Part shown: piece after piece, positions 8,546-17,222 of the stretch
Numbering within the stretch: the stretch's first letter is position 1
Layout of the letters: every line of letters begins with the position of its first letter
Origin: Moraxella sp.
GTDB taxonomy: Bacteria; Pseudomonadota; Gammaproteobacteria; Pseudomonadales; Moraxellaceae
NCBI RefSeq assembly: GCF_030525845.1
Contig: NZ_JAUNDY010000004.1
Location: 1 to 64,000 of the forward strand
Direction of reading: 5' to 3'
Length of the DNA: 64,000 bases
Translations under genes and position numbers: made by a program
Notes under the pieces: model-generated
What the model was told of the DNA's origin: nothing
Database searches by the model: none
Seen by the model: the letters and a program-made list of their open reading frames with translations, nothing else

Positions 8546-9379
8546 ATGAAAATTCAGTACATTGCCTCTCTTGCTATTCTCATGGGGGGGGGATTAGTCG
8601 GCTGTGGCGATAAGCCAGCTTCTACCACCGCACAAAAACCAGAATCTACACCCACACAAGCCACCGCTAGTGCAACGCCCGCTCTGCCTGATGACGCTCC
8701 CGTGTATAAGGTTGCGACCACAGGTACTAGCACGCCCATGAGCTTTAAGAGTGAAACCAATCAGCTGACAGGCATCGACGTTGATGTCATCACTGCCGTT
8801 GGTGAGCGTGAGGGCTTTAAGGTTGAATTCATTCCTGTTAAATGGGGCGAGCTATTTACAGGTCTAGACGACAAACTTTATGATATTGCCATCTCAGGCA
8901 TTTCATGGACAGAAGAACGTGCAGGCAAATATGGTGCATCCGATAGTTACTTCTTCTCCCCTGCTGCCTTTGCTTATATCGACAATGGCAAACCCATGAC
9001 TTCTTTGGCAGACCTAAAAGGCGTAAAAGTTGGTGTGTTATCTGGCGCCAAGCACGAGCAAACCGCCAAAGACGCTGGCGCCTCTGAGGTTATTACCACC
9101 AATCGTGGCTTTGAGGCGTTTACCTTGATGGTGCAGGGACAAGTTGATGCGTTTATGCATGACTATGTTGACCTAAAAGAGTTCCAAAAGAACTATCCTG
9201 ACCATAAAGTTGTCATTCAAAACATCGAAGATGAGAGCAACAAAAGTGCTCATTATACCGTTCTAACCCAAAAAGACAATACCGAGCTTTTGGCTAAGAT
9301 TAACTCAGGCATCGAAAAACTAAAAGCTGATGGCACACTAGATAAAATCTCCGAAAAATATCTAGGTAGCGAAAAATAA
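8546..9379 (+). CDS. Family-3 (amino-acid type) extracellular solute-binding lipoprotein with a G9 tract
   Basis: A 277-residue lipoprotein that would bind a polar amino acid in the periplasm for an ABC importer. The signal peptide ends in the lipobox LVGC (Cys at residue 20), followed by a Thr/Ala/Pro linker and a family-3 core with GIDVDVI, DIAISGISWTEER and ...LDKISEKY. The S-W-T-x-x-R arginine that holds the ligand carboxylate is kept. The start was set at 8546 because AAAGG precedes it and the signal peptide begins there; an upstream in-frame ATG at 8435 gives no signal. Nine consecutive G residues (8584-8592) encode the GGG before the lipobox, so slippage would silence the gene. No permease or ATPase is adjacent, so the substrate is not known. 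Confidence 0.85.
   Translation: MKIQYIASLAILMGGGLVGCGDKPASTTAQKPESTPTQATASATPALPDDAPVYKVATTGTSTPMSFKSETNQLTGIDVDVITAVGEREGFKVEFIPVKWGELFTGLDDKLYDIAISGISWTEERAGKYGASDSYFFSPAAFAYIDNGKPMTSLADLKGVKVGVLSGAKHEQTAKDAGASEVITTNRGFEAFTLMVQGQVDAFMHDYVDLKEFQKNYPDHKVVIQNIEDESNKSAHYTVLTQKDNTELLAKINSGIEKLKADGTLDKISEKYLGSEK
8584..8592 (+). repeat. G9 homopolymer within a lipoprotein signal sequence
   Basis: Nine G residues at codons 13-16 of the solute-binding protein gene, in frame in this sequence. One gained or lost G would shift the frame just before the lipobox. Confidence 0.9.
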
Positions 9380-9393
9380 ACCAAACAGCCATT

Positions 9394-9429
9394 TAAATAG
9401 CACAGACAAATTTGTTTGTGCTATTTTTA
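9394..9429. terminator. Bidirectional terminator between the binding-protein gene and sixA
   Basis: AAATAGCACA and TGTGCTATTT form a long stem with a T-run, 14 bp after the stop at 9379 and eight bases before the sixA stop. Confidence 0.75.
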
Positions 9430-9436
9430 TGTCAAA

Positions 9437-9928
9437 TCAAGGCTGTTTTGGACTAAATTGCCCAAGTTGTGTTGCCAGCCCCTCAGCGACAACTTTGGTG
9501 TCTAGTACTCGACATTCGGCAAGCTCAAACATGGCAGGAGGCAAGCCGTCTAATATCGCCACCATGCGAGCGACAATCGGCATGTGACAAACGATGGCGA
9601 TGGTTTTGTCGTGTTCGTACCCAAAATGCTGAACCACAATCCGCTCAATGTCCGCCACGCCTTGCACAGGGTCATCATCAGGCGTGATGGCATCAAGCGT
9701 GATAAATAAGGGGTTTTGTCCGTTATCATTTACTACTTTTTGTAAAATTTTGGCGGTTTGGTCGGCACGGTTAAAGGGGCTGGCAATAATCATGTCAAGT
9801 GTGTGATTTTTTGCCACATAATCAGCGGTTTCATGGGCTTGGATCTCTCCAAATTCGGTCAAATTTCGCCCTGCATCATCAGCACAGTAGGCGGTGGCTT
9901 GTCCATGACGGATAAAGATGAGTTTCAT
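9437..9928 (-). CDS. sixA: Phosphohistidine phosphatase SixA-like
   Basis: A 163-residue histidine-phosphatase-fold protein (E. coli SixA 161). The catalytic RHG is at residues 7-9 (FIRHGQA), with a further conserved SPFNRADQTA segment (the second Arg) and the H of IVCHMP. SixA removes phosphate from histidine on phosphotransfer proteins such as ArcB or the nitrogen PTS. The partner cannot be told from the sequence here. It follows gpsA by 24 bp and is the last gene of a six-gene minus-strand run. Confidence 0.8.
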   Translation of the reverse strand: MKLIFIRHGQATAYCADDAGRNLTEFGEIQAHETADYVAKNHTLDMIIASPFNRADQTAKILQKVVNDNGQNPLFITLDAITPDDDPVQGVADIERIVVQHFGYEHDKTIAIVCHMPIVARMVAILDGLPPAMFELAECRVLDTKVVAEGLATQLGQFSPKQP

Positions 9929-9952
9929 GATTTGTCCTTAAAATAAGAGCGA

Positions 9953-11251
9953 TTATTCGTCTGTTTGCTCATTTTTGGGTTTGTTTTCTTTGGTGGCTTT
10001 TAAAACTTTATCAAACTCTTTGGAGAGTTTTTCATTACTTTCATCATGAGGCATGACAAATTCCACATCGCTACGAAAGCCCGTTTCCATGAGATTGACC
10101 GCTACGCTCAGGGCGGATTTGTTGTCATAAAGCACCGCATAGAGGGCGTGAGTGATGGGCATATAAATGCCCAGTTTTTTGGCTTGCTCCTCGACTTGGG
10201 CGATGGTGTTGACCCCTTCGGCGGTTTGCCCCAGTTTTTTGATGGCGTTTTCTAAGGTCATGCCTTTGCCAAGCATGTTGCCAATTTGATAATTTCGGCT
10301 TAGGGTGGAGTTACAAGTGGCGTACAAATCACCCACGCCTGATAAGCCCAAAAAGGTTAAAGGATTTGCTCCCACCGCCACCCCAAATCGGCTCATCTCC
10401 GCCAACGCTCGGGTAAGGAGCATGGCTTTGGTGTTCTCGCCCACGCCATAAGCATTTGCCATACCCATCGCCACCGCATAGATGTTTTTTAACGCTCCGC
10501 CCAGCTCCACACCTTTGACATCATCGGAGGCAAAGACTCGAAAAAAAGCACTGTGTAATGCCGTTTGTACCGCCGTTCGCAGTTGCTCTGAGGGGCTGGC
10601 AATGACGCTCGCTGATGGCATGTTGTTCATGATTTCAAGGGCGAGGTTTGGACCGCTCATCACCCCAAAATTGACTTGTGGTAACTCATCCTGAATGATG
10701 TCGCTCATCAGGGCAAAGGTTTCTTTTTCGATGCCTTTGGTAAGTGAGACGACTGCTTGGTGTGTGATGAATGGGCGAATGTTTTGCAAGGTTTCACGCA
10801 CCGCAGAGCTTGGTACAGCGATAAAGATGATGTCTTTATTTTTGACCGCTTGTGCCAAATCATGGCTAAACATCAAGCCCTCATCTAGGGTGTGATTGGG
10901 TAGGTATTTTTTGTTAATGCGAGTTTTGTTAAGGGCTTTGACGGTTTTTTTATCACGTACCCACAGGGTGGTTTCACAGCCATTTTTGGCGGACAAATTT
11001 GCCATGGCTGTACCAAAACTACCGCCACCCAGCACCGCAATGCGTAAGGGGGTTGGCATATTTTTATCAACATGAATGCCAAGTTTGCTAGGGTCTGGCA
11101 CTTTTTTGCGTTTTTTGGCAAGATACGCCAAATTCGCCAAAATCCCCCCTTCAGCCTCTGATTTTTCTAGGAGGTGTTTTGCCTCCTCGATGCCTTGACT
11201 GGCAACTTGGGCGATTTTTTGGACTTTGGGGTTATTTTTTGACAATTTCAT
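9953..11251 (-). CDS. gpsA: Glycerol-3-phosphate dehydrogenase [NAD(P)+] with N- and C-terminal extensions
   Basis: GpsA reduces dihydroxyacetone phosphate to sn-glycerol-3-phosphate for phospholipid synthesis. The Rossmann loop GGGSFGTA sits at residues 75-82, and the catalytic Lys is in GALKNIYAV. The protein has 432 residues against about 335-340 usually. Some 68 residues precede the dinucleotide fold, rich in Lys/Glu and probably helical, and about 30 charged residues follow the core. The long start is supported by an AGGGG ribosome-binding site 7 bases before ATG 11251, while the internal ATG at 11059 lacks one. What the extensions do is unknown. Confidence 0.9.
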   Translation of the reverse strand: MKLSKNNPKVQKIAQVASQGIEEAKHLLEKSEAEGGILANLAYLAKKRKKVPDPSKLGIHVDKNMPTPLRIAVLGGGSFGTAMANLSAKNGCETTLWVRDKKTVKALNKTRINKKYLPNHTLDEGLMFSHDLAQAVKNKDIIFIAVPSSAVRETLQNIRPFITHQAVVSLTKGIEKETFALMSDIIQDELPQVNFGVMSGPNLALEIMNNMPSASVIASPSEQLRTAVQTALHSAFFRVFASDDVKGVELGGALKNIYAVAMGMANAYGVGENTKAMLLTRALAEMSRFGVAVGANPLTFLGLSGVGDLYATCNSTLSRNYQIGNMLGKGMTLENAIKKLGQTAEGVNTIAQVEEQAKKLGIYMPITHALYAVLYDNKSALSVAVNLMETGFRSDVEFVMPHDESNEKLSKEFDKVLKATKENKPKNEQTDE

Positions 11252-11271
11252 GGATTGCCCCTTTTGGTTAT

Positions 11272-11850
11272 TTATAAATCAAATTTGACAAAATCCGCCA
11301 AATCAACCATTTCACGCTCTGGCATGACGATGTCGCTTGACCCCACATAGATAAAGCCACACACCACGTTGTCATCACTGACACCAAAATGAGCTTTGAC
11401 GGCAGGTTCATTGCACAAATCGCCTGTTCGCCATACGGTGTGATAGCCTTGACTTTCAAGGGCAAGTAGGAGGTTTTGAATCACCGCTCCTACGCACAAA
11501 AGTTGCTCAAATTCGGGGACTTTGGGGTGGGCTTTGTAGTCAGTCGCCACCGTGATAATCATCGGAGCTCGTTTTGGCATGTTGATGAGCTTGGTGCGGG
11601 CGGTGTCGTCCAGCGTCTCGCCCAAACGTTCGGCTTTTTCCAAACCTGCCTTTAACAAAACTTCCCCAAACCGCTCCAACGCCTCGCCTGTCATCACCGT
11701 AAAATGATAGGGTTTTAGCTCTTTGTGATCAGGGGCGGTTGTGGCACAATGTAAGGCAACATTCAACTCATCAGGGGTAGGCATGGGGAGGGTGAGTTTG
11801 CCAATGCTACGGCGAGCCTCAATTTGGGCGATAAAGTTGTTCATACTCAT
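11272..11850 (-). CDS. Nitroreductase family protein, YdjA-like
   Basis: A 192-residue FMN-dependent oxidoreductase of the minimal nitroreductase type. The start R-R-S-I-G-K-L binds the flavin phosphate, APDHKELKPYHF matches the YdjA signature for A-P-x-H, and GYHTVWRTGDL with GFIYVG completes the fold. It would use NAD(P)H on small electrophilic or nitro compounds in the cytosol, and the natural substrate is not known. It sits 21 bp after zapE and 20 bp before gpsA on the same strand, so it is probably in one transcript with them. Confidence 0.8.
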   Translation of the reverse strand: MSMNNFIAQIEARRSIGKLTLPMPTPDELNVALHCATTAPDHKELKPYHFTVMTGEALERFGEVLLKAGLEKAERLGETLDDTARTKLINMPKRAPMIITVATDYKAHPKVPEFEQLLCVGAVIQNLLLALESQGYHTVWRTGDLCNEPAVKAHFGVSDDNVVCGFIYVGSSDIVMPEREMVDLADFVKFDL

Positions 11851-11871
11851 TTTGATTACTCGTTACAAAAC

Positions 11872-12963
11872 CTATTCTACACGATGCTCTTGTGCCAAAT
11901 ACTCTTCTGATTGCATTTCTAAGAGGCGTGAGCGTGTCCGCTCAATCTCAAAGGCTAATTTTTCGCCTTGATAAATCTCCAAAATGGACTGCTCGGCACG
12001 CACCAAAAGCTTGACACGGCGGTCATAAAATTCGTCCACCAAATAAATAAACCGTCTGACAGGGTCAGCCAAAACATCATTTAAGACAGGAACGTTTTCG
12101 ATAAGTACCGTATTAAAGTTATTGGCAAGCTCAATAAAATCACTTGCCGAACGTGGCTCCATGCATAACTCACGGAAATTGACAAGGAGCATGGTTTCGG
12201 TACGCTTGATGATGGTCAAATGACGACCACCCACCAAAATCGGTTCACTGCTGATACTTTGTCCCATGGTTAATGTTTCAAAACGCTCATTAAGCCAACC
12301 GTCCGTCTCAGCGGTCAGGGGAGAGACATACAATTTGGCTTGCTTTAAAAGTCTTAGGCGATAATCCGTCCCAGAATCGATGTTCATCACGGTGGTATGC
12401 CTCTCAACTTGCTCAATGGCGGGCAAAAATCGGTCTCGATGAATGCCGTTTTTGTACAGTCCTGATGGCTCGATGTTGGAAGTCGCTACAAGCGTAACCC
12501 CACGCTCAAACAGCATGGTAAACAAATCCCCCAAAATCATGGCGTCCGACACATTAGACACAAAAAACTCATCAAAGCAAATAACCACCGCTTCGCCATG
12601 AATGATGTCGGCAACTTTTTGCAGGGGATTGACTTGACCTTGCAATTTGACAAGCTCAGATTGCACTCGTTTCATGAAGTGATGAAAGTGCATTCGCATT
12701 TTTCGCTCAATCGGCAAACTGTCAAAAAACATGTCCATCAGCCACGTTTTACCACGCCCCACTCCGCCCCACATGTACAGTCCTTTGGGTGGAGTAGATT
12801 TGGTTTTAAATAAACTTGCCAAAAATCCTGACGGAGCATTTTGACTGGCGATAATTTCATGATGCAATTTATCCAAATAAGCAACGGCTTGTGCTTGGAT
12901 TTCATCACGACTAAAATCGCCTGTCGCTAGGGCTTGTTCGTATTTTTGTAAGGGAGTTGTCAT
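11872..12963 (-). CDS. zapE: Cell division ATPase ZapE (AFG1 family)
   Basis: A 363-residue AFG1-like AAA ATPase. Walker A GGVGRGKT is at residues 66-73 and Walker B VICFDEFFV near 130. The motif SNIEPSGLYKNGIHRDRFLP is typical of the family. ZapE acts at the Z-ring during constriction in E. coli under stress, while mitochondrial homologues help turn over membrane proteins. The gene begins 8 bp after the alpha/beta hydrolase gene, so they are likely co-transcribed. Confidence 0.88.
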   Translation of the reverse strand: MTTPLQKYEQALATGDFSRDEIQAQAVAYLDKLHHEIIASQNAPSGFLASLFKTKSTPPKGLYMWGGVGRGKTWLMDMFFDSLPIERKMRMHFHHFMKRVQSELVKLQGQVNPLQKVADIIHGEAVVICFDEFFVSNVSDAMILGDLFTMLFERGVTLVATSNIEPSGLYKNGIHRDRFLPAIEQVERHTTVMNIDSGTDYRLRLLKQAKLYVSPLTAETDGWLNERFETLTMGQSISSEPILVGGRHLTIIKRTETMLLVNFRELCMEPRSASDFIELANNFNTVLIENVPVLNDVLADPVRRFIYLVDEFYDRRVKLLVRAEQSILEIYQGEKLAFEIERTRSRLLEMQSEEYLAQEHRVE

Positions 12964-12971
12964 TTTTGTCC

Positions 12972-13601
12972 TTAAATTTGCAAAAGTGCTTTTAGCTCGC
13001 CAAGTCGCCCATGAAAAAAATGCCCTGCCTCATTCATCACTTTGGTGCTTATGCCAAAATCATCGGCAAAGTCCGCCATGATATTAGGTTTGACAAATTC
13101 GTCTTGGTCGCCATAAATCATCAGCGTTGCCTTTGGTAGTGTCAAGCCTGTGGGGTCATTTTTTTCAACAGATGGAGCGATTAGGGTTAATTGTTGTATG
13201 ACTAAATCAGGATAATCGCTTAAAATTTTATCTGCCACACGACAAGCAATAAACCCGCCAAACGAAAATCCTGCCAGCCAAATTTTCTTAACACCAGTCT
13301 GTGCCAACGCCCAGTCAAGCACACAAAGGCTGTCGGCAAATTCGCCATCGCCATACTCAATCTGTCCGCTTGATTTACCCACGCCACGATAATTAAATCG
13401 CACGACATTCATGCCATGTTCACGACAAAAACGAAATAAGGTCGTGATGACTTTGTTATTCATGTCGCCCCCTGCTTTGGGGTTGGGGTGCAATATCAAG
13501 GCAAGCGTGTCGCTATTGGTAAATGAGGTTTCTGCTTCAAGCACGCCATCATTACCCATGTGCAAGGCTGGTATTAGGGTGATTGGTTTTAAATTTTTCA
13601 T
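12972..13601 (-). CDS. Alpha/beta hydrolase (COG2945-type)
   Basis: A 209-residue single-domain hydrolase. HPNPKAGGDMNN gives the oxyanion-hole HP motif, VRFNYRGVGKSSG is the strand beta4 signature, GFSFGG holds the nucleophilic Ser, and the catalytic Asp (GDQDEFV) and His (GHFFHGR) follow in the usual order. Proteins of this family are predicted esterases or dienelactone-hydrolase-like enzymes with no well-defined substrate. It lies 14 bp after xth and 8 bp before zapE. Confidence 0.8.
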   Translation of the reverse strand: MKNLKPITLIPALHMGNDGVLEAETSFTNSDTLALILHPNPKAGGDMNNKVITTLFRFCREHGMNVVRFNYRGVGKSSGQIEYGDGEFADSLCVLDWALAQTGVKKIWLAGFSFGGFIACRVADKILSDYPDLVIQQLTLIAPSVEKNDPTGLTLPKATLMIYGDQDEFVKPNIMADFADDFGISTKVMNEAGHFFHGRLGELKALLQI

Positions 13602-13615
13602 TATCTATTGAACCA

Positions 13616-14431
13616 TTATAACACAAATTTCGCCCAAATCGGTGCGTGGTCAGACGGCTTCTCCATACCACGAATTTCATAACTAATCCCTGCCTCCACA
13701 CAATCAGCGATGAGCTTATCGGTGCATAAAATATGGTCAATACGCAAACCCCGTTTTGGTGTGTCCTCAAACCCTTTGGAACGGTAGTCAAACCAACTAA
13801 ACTCATCGTTGGCATCAGGCTTAAATTTACGATAGGTGTCGTACAACCCACAGCCCATGAGCTTATCATACCACTCACGCTCCTCTGGCAAAAACGAACA
13901 CATCCCGTTTTTTAGCCAGCGTTTGGCGTTTGCCTCACCAATACCCACATCATTATCCTGCGGAGAAATGTTCATGTCTCCCATGACCACAAGCTCCCTG
14001 CCCTGCCCTTTTAACTCATCAATATAGCGAATCAGGTCGGCATAAAAGGCACGTTTCATGGGATATTTGGTTTCGTGAGACAGGTTTTCGCCTTGTGGAA
14101 AATAACCATTAATCACGTCAATCTCTCGCCCACCCATGTCAAATCTGGCATGAACCAACCGTCTTTGAGCATCAGGGTCAGCAAAGGGAAAGCCTTTTTG
14201 GACAAAAATCGGCTTGGTTTTGGATAAAATTGCCACGCCATAGTGTGATTTTTGCCCAAAAAACTCCACATGATAACCCAGTGCCTCCACCTCAGCAAGT
14301 GGAAATGCCTCATCATGGACTTTGGTTTCTTGTAGTCCGATGATGTCCGCTCCCAACACATCACGCACAGCGATGAGCTGGTGGGGTCTGGCACGAAGTC
14401 CGTTGATGTTAAAACTGACAAATGTTGTCAT
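13616..14431 (-). CDS. xth: Exodeoxyribonuclease III
   Basis: A 271-residue AP endonuclease / 3'-5' exonuclease for base-excision repair. Its features match E. coli XthA almost motif by motif: FNINGLRARPHQL, GLQETKVHD (catalytic Glu), INGYFPQGE, MGDMNISP, SFLPEEREW and the C-terminal MEKPSDHAPIWA with catalytic Asp-His. Translation is set at ATG 14431. The longer reading frame adds 29 residues with no counterpart in the family. It appears to be the promoter-proximal gene of the xth-to-sixA run and is divergent from the thioesterase gene. Confidence 0.93.
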   Translation of the reverse strand: MTTFVSFNINGLRARPHQLIAVRDVLGADIIGLQETKVHDEAFPLAEVEALGYHVEFFGQKSHYGVAILSKTKPIFVQKGFPFADPDAQRRLVHARFDMGGREIDVINGYFPQGENLSHETKYPMKRAFYADLIRYIDELKGQGRELVVMGDMNISPQDNDVGIGEANAKRWLKNGMCSFLPEEREWYDKLMGCGLYDTYRKFKPDANDEFSWFDYRSKGFEDTPKRGLRIDHILCTDKLIADCVEAGISYEIRGMEKPSDHAPIWAKFVL

Positions 14432-14552
14432 AAAATACCCATCTTGAAAATTAGCTATTGTAGCAAATTTTAAAAATTTTTGTAAAATTTGTACCACTTG
14501 ACTTATTTTAGTGTACAATGGTTCAATTTTATAAAATCCTCATAGGCACGTC

Positions 14553-14996
14553 ATGACCACACCTATTTTTAGCAATCGTTATAAAGTTTATATCAATCAC
14601 ACGGATGCAGGTGGCATTGTTTATCATGCCAACCATCTGACATTTTTTGAAAACTGTCGTCGAGACTGGCTATCATCGCTTGGGTTTCATGGTTATTTTT
14701 TTGACGAAAATGGCACGGCTGATAGCACCAATCACAAACAAGGCAAAATACATTTTGTGGTTAGTCGTGCTGATTTGACCTATAAATTACCTCTTTTGGT
14801 TGATGATGAGATTATTGTTACCGTGCATGACATCATCAAAAAATCCGCCAGCCTCATCATCACTCAGTACATCTATCGCTCTGACGAGGATTTTAAACAA
14901 GGCAAAATCGCAAGCTGTGGCATTATCACACTTGCCTGCGTCATCAATCATGACTCTGGCATCTCCCCTCATCGCCTGCCATTGGCATTTCGATAA
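14553..14996 (+). CDS. YbgC-type acyl-CoA thioesterase
   Basis: A 147-residue single hotdog-domain protein. The signature D-A-G-G-I-V-Y-H-A-N with the catalytic Asp and the FFENCRRDWL helix is that of 4-hydroxybenzoyl-CoA thioesterase/YbgC proteins. In E. coli YbgC is encoded with tol-pal and hydrolyses short-chain acyl-CoA or acyl-ACP. No tol genes are present here. The gene is divergent from xth, with its ATG 121 bp from that of xth. Confidence 0.85.
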   Translation: MTTPIFSNRYKVYINHTDAGGIVYHANHLTFFENCRRDWLSSLGFHGYFFDENGTADSTNHKQGKIHFVVSRADLTYKLPLLVDDEIIVTVHDIIKKSASLIITQYIYRSDEDFKQGKIASCGIITLACVINHDSGISPHRLPLAFR

Positions 14997-15024
14997 TGCC
15001 CTCAAAAGTTCTTATTTGACCATA

Positions 15025-15054
15025 ATTTACCAAAAATCATTTTTTGTGGTAAAT
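15025..15054 (+). terminator. Possible terminator hairpin after the thioesterase gene
   Basis: ATTTACCA and TGGTAAAT with complementary A/T-rich inner bases, about 30 bp after the stop and followed 4 bases later by a GTGTTTTTT tract. Confidence 0.4.
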
Positions 15055-15298
15055 GAAGTGTTTTTTGGGTGAATTTGGTTTTGGTGTTTGGTGTGGTTTT
15101 TAAATAAAATGGATTATGTTAAATAAATTTACCATGATGTTATTTTAATGCAGATTGGACTGGTATGCTGTTGACGCTCTTTGGGTAATGATGGATTTAT
15201 CTTAAAATAGCCCCTTGAAAAAACACACAAATTCCCCATTTATCCCCTAATTATGTTATAATCCATCTCTTTGCATTTTTAGGCATAAGTGAGTATTC
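15055..15298 (+). promoter_or_regulatory. rpoD leader region with an extended -10 promoter
   Basis: TGTTATAAT at 15254-15262 is an extended -10 element (TG, one base, TATAAT) with no clear -35, placing transcription start near 15270. The upstream part of this gap is AT-rich and holds no gene that I can see. Confidence 0.5.
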
Positions 15299-17155
15299 AT
15301 GAGCGAACATTCTACGTCCCAACTAGCCGCCCTTATTCAACTTGGCAAAGAACAAGGCTATCTGACCTATGCCGAGATTAATGACCAACTACCAGAATCC
15401 GTTACCGAAAGCGATCAAGTAGAAGACATCATCGCCATGCTGGCTGATGTAGGCATTCCTATTTATGAGGTTGCTCCTGACGAAGATGACATCATTCTTA
15501 CCAACTCAGGCAATGATGACGAGATGGCGGCTGACGAGGCGGCAGCAGTGCTTGCTAGCGTGGAGACCGAACCAGGTCGCACTACTGACCCTGTGCGTAT
15601 GTACATGCGTGAGATGGGAACGGTGGATTTGCTCTCTCGTGATGGCGAAATTGCCATTGCCAAACGTATCGAGGAAGGTACACGTGAAGTTCAGTACATC
15701 ATGGCGTATTGGCCAGGCACAGTAAAATTTGTGCTTGATGAGTATGCTCAGGTTCAAACAGGCGAGAAAAAAATCTCTGACATTGTTACAGGCTTCTTGA
15801 CCTTAGATGATGGCGACTTTGAACTCAATGAGCACGATAGCGACATTGAACTTGATATCAACGATGACCGAAGCGTTGATGATGACCTAGAAGAAGACAG
15901 CGATGATGGCATGAGCATGGATAACGACCATGATGACAGCGGTCTTGACCCTGAGGAGGTAAAAGCTCGCTTCGACGAAATCCAAAGCCTCTTTGATAAC
16001 GCCAAAAAAATGCTTGATAAGCACGGACGAAGCAGTGATGAGGCCAAGATTGCCTATGACGAGCTTGCCACTAAGTTCATGCTCCTAAAACTCAACAACC
16101 GCCTCTCCGACCAAATCATGTCTCTCATGCGTGAAGTTTATGAAGACGTGCGTGCCACCGAACGTCAAATCATGCGGTTGGTTATCAGACGTGGCAAAAT
16201 GCCTCTTGACGAATTCAAAAAAACTTTCCCAAGCAACGAAACCAACATCGAATGGCTCTCTCATCGCATCGAGGGTAAGCCAGCCTTTGCTCATACATTA
16301 GAGGCGATTTTGCCCGATGTTGTCGCTCTGCAACAAAAAATCCTTGCCCATGAAGAAAACTTACAAATGAACATCAAGGACATGAAAGCAGTCGCTCGCC
16401 AAATGGCAATCGGTGAAGCCAAAGCCCGCCGAGCCAAAAAAGACATGGTGGAAGCCAACTTACGTCTGGTAATTAGTATCGCCAAAAAATACACTAATCG
16501 TGGTTTACAGTTTCTTGACCTCATCCAAGAGGGTAACATTGGTCTGATGAAAGCGGTGGATAAGTTTGAGTATCGTCGTGGTTATAAATTCTCAACCTAT
16601 GCAACATGGTGGATTCGCCAAGCCATCACTCGCTCTATCGCTGACCAAGCTCGCACCATTCGTATCCCCGTCCACATGATTGAGACGATTAACAAAATCA
16701 ACCGTGTCAGCCGTCAGCTACTCCAAGAAATGGGACGTGAACCCACCCCAGAGGAGCTGGGCGAACGTCTTGACATGGACGAAGCCAAAGTCCGCAAAGT
16801 CCTAAAAATCGCCAAAGAACCCATCTCTATGGAGACACCCATCGGCGATGATGAAGATAGCCACTTGGGCGACTTTATTGAGGATAGCACCATTTCTAGC
16901 CCAGTAGAAAGTGCTACCGCTGAGGGGCTTCGTGAGGCTACTCGTGAAGTGCTTGACAATCTTACTGAACGTGAAGCCAAAGTACTAAAAATGCGTTTTG
17001 GTATTGACATGGCAAGCGACCATACCTTAGAGGAAGTAGGCAAACAGTTTGATGTTACCCGTGAACGTATCCGCCAAATTGAGGCTAAGGCTCTGCGTAA
17101 GCTTCGCCACCCTTCTCGCTCGGAACATCTACGCTCATTTTTAGAAAATGACTAA
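15299..17155 (+). CDS. rpoD: RNA polymerase primary sigma factor (sigma-70)
   Basis: A 618-residue housekeeping sigma factor. Region 1.1 spans about residues 1-80 and region 1.2 starts at [12 protein letters not shown] highly acidic non-conserved segment rich in D/E lies at about 165-220. Region 2 carries the -10 recognition helix ([19 protein letters not shown]), region 3 begins at IRIPVHMIE, and region 4.2 holds the -35 helix-turn-helix ([20 protein letters not shown]). All regions are intact. The gene is monocistronic here, whereas dnaG and rpsU often lie next to rpoD elsewhere. Confidence 0.96.
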   Translation: MSEHSTSQLAALIQLGKEQGYLTYAEINDQLPESVTESDQVEDIIAMLADVGIPIYEVAPDEDDIILTNSGNDDEMAADEAAAVLASVETEPGRTTDPVRMYMREMGTVDLLSRDGEIAIAKRIEEGTREVQYIMAYWPGTVKFVLDEYAQVQTGEKKISDIVTGFLTLDDGDFELNEHDSDIELDINDDRSVDDDLEEDSDDGMSMDNDHDDSGLDPEEVKARFDEIQSLFDNAKKMLDKHGRSSDEAKIAYDELATKFMLLKLNNRLSDQIMSLMREVYEDVRATERQIMRLVIRRGKMPLDEFKKTFPSNETNIEWLSHRIEGKPAFAHTLEAILPDVVALQQKILAHEENLQMNIKDMKAVARQMAIGEAKARRAKKDMVEANLRLVISIAKKYTNRGLQFLDLIQEGNIGLMKAVDKFEYRRGYKFSTYATWWIRQAITRSIADQARTIRIPVHMIETINKINRVSRQLLQEMGREPTPEELGERLDMDEAKVRKVLKIAKEPISMETPIGDDEDSHLGDFIEDSTISSPVESATAEGLREATREVLDNLTEREAKVLKMRFGIDMASDHTLEEVGKQFDVTRERIRQIEAKALRKLRHPSRSEHLRSFLEND

Positions 17156-17180
17156 AACACAATAATCTTTCTTGCAAAAA

Positions 17181-17215
17181 GAAATAAACCGACATCACGT
17201 CGGTTTATTTCTTTT
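17181..17215. terminator. Bidirectional terminator between rpoD and the Nramp-like gene
   Basis: GAAATAAACCGAC and GTCGGTTTATTTC form a perfect 13-bp stem around a 5-base loop, followed by T-rich sequence. Confidence 0.85.
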
Positions 17216-17222
17216 ATTTTGT

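Noticed and set aside
15754..16047. Ser-rich minus-strand open frame inside rpoD
   Set aside because: It is the complement of the acidic region of sigma-70 (GAT/GAA codons read as ATC/TTC and TCA) and has no start signal.
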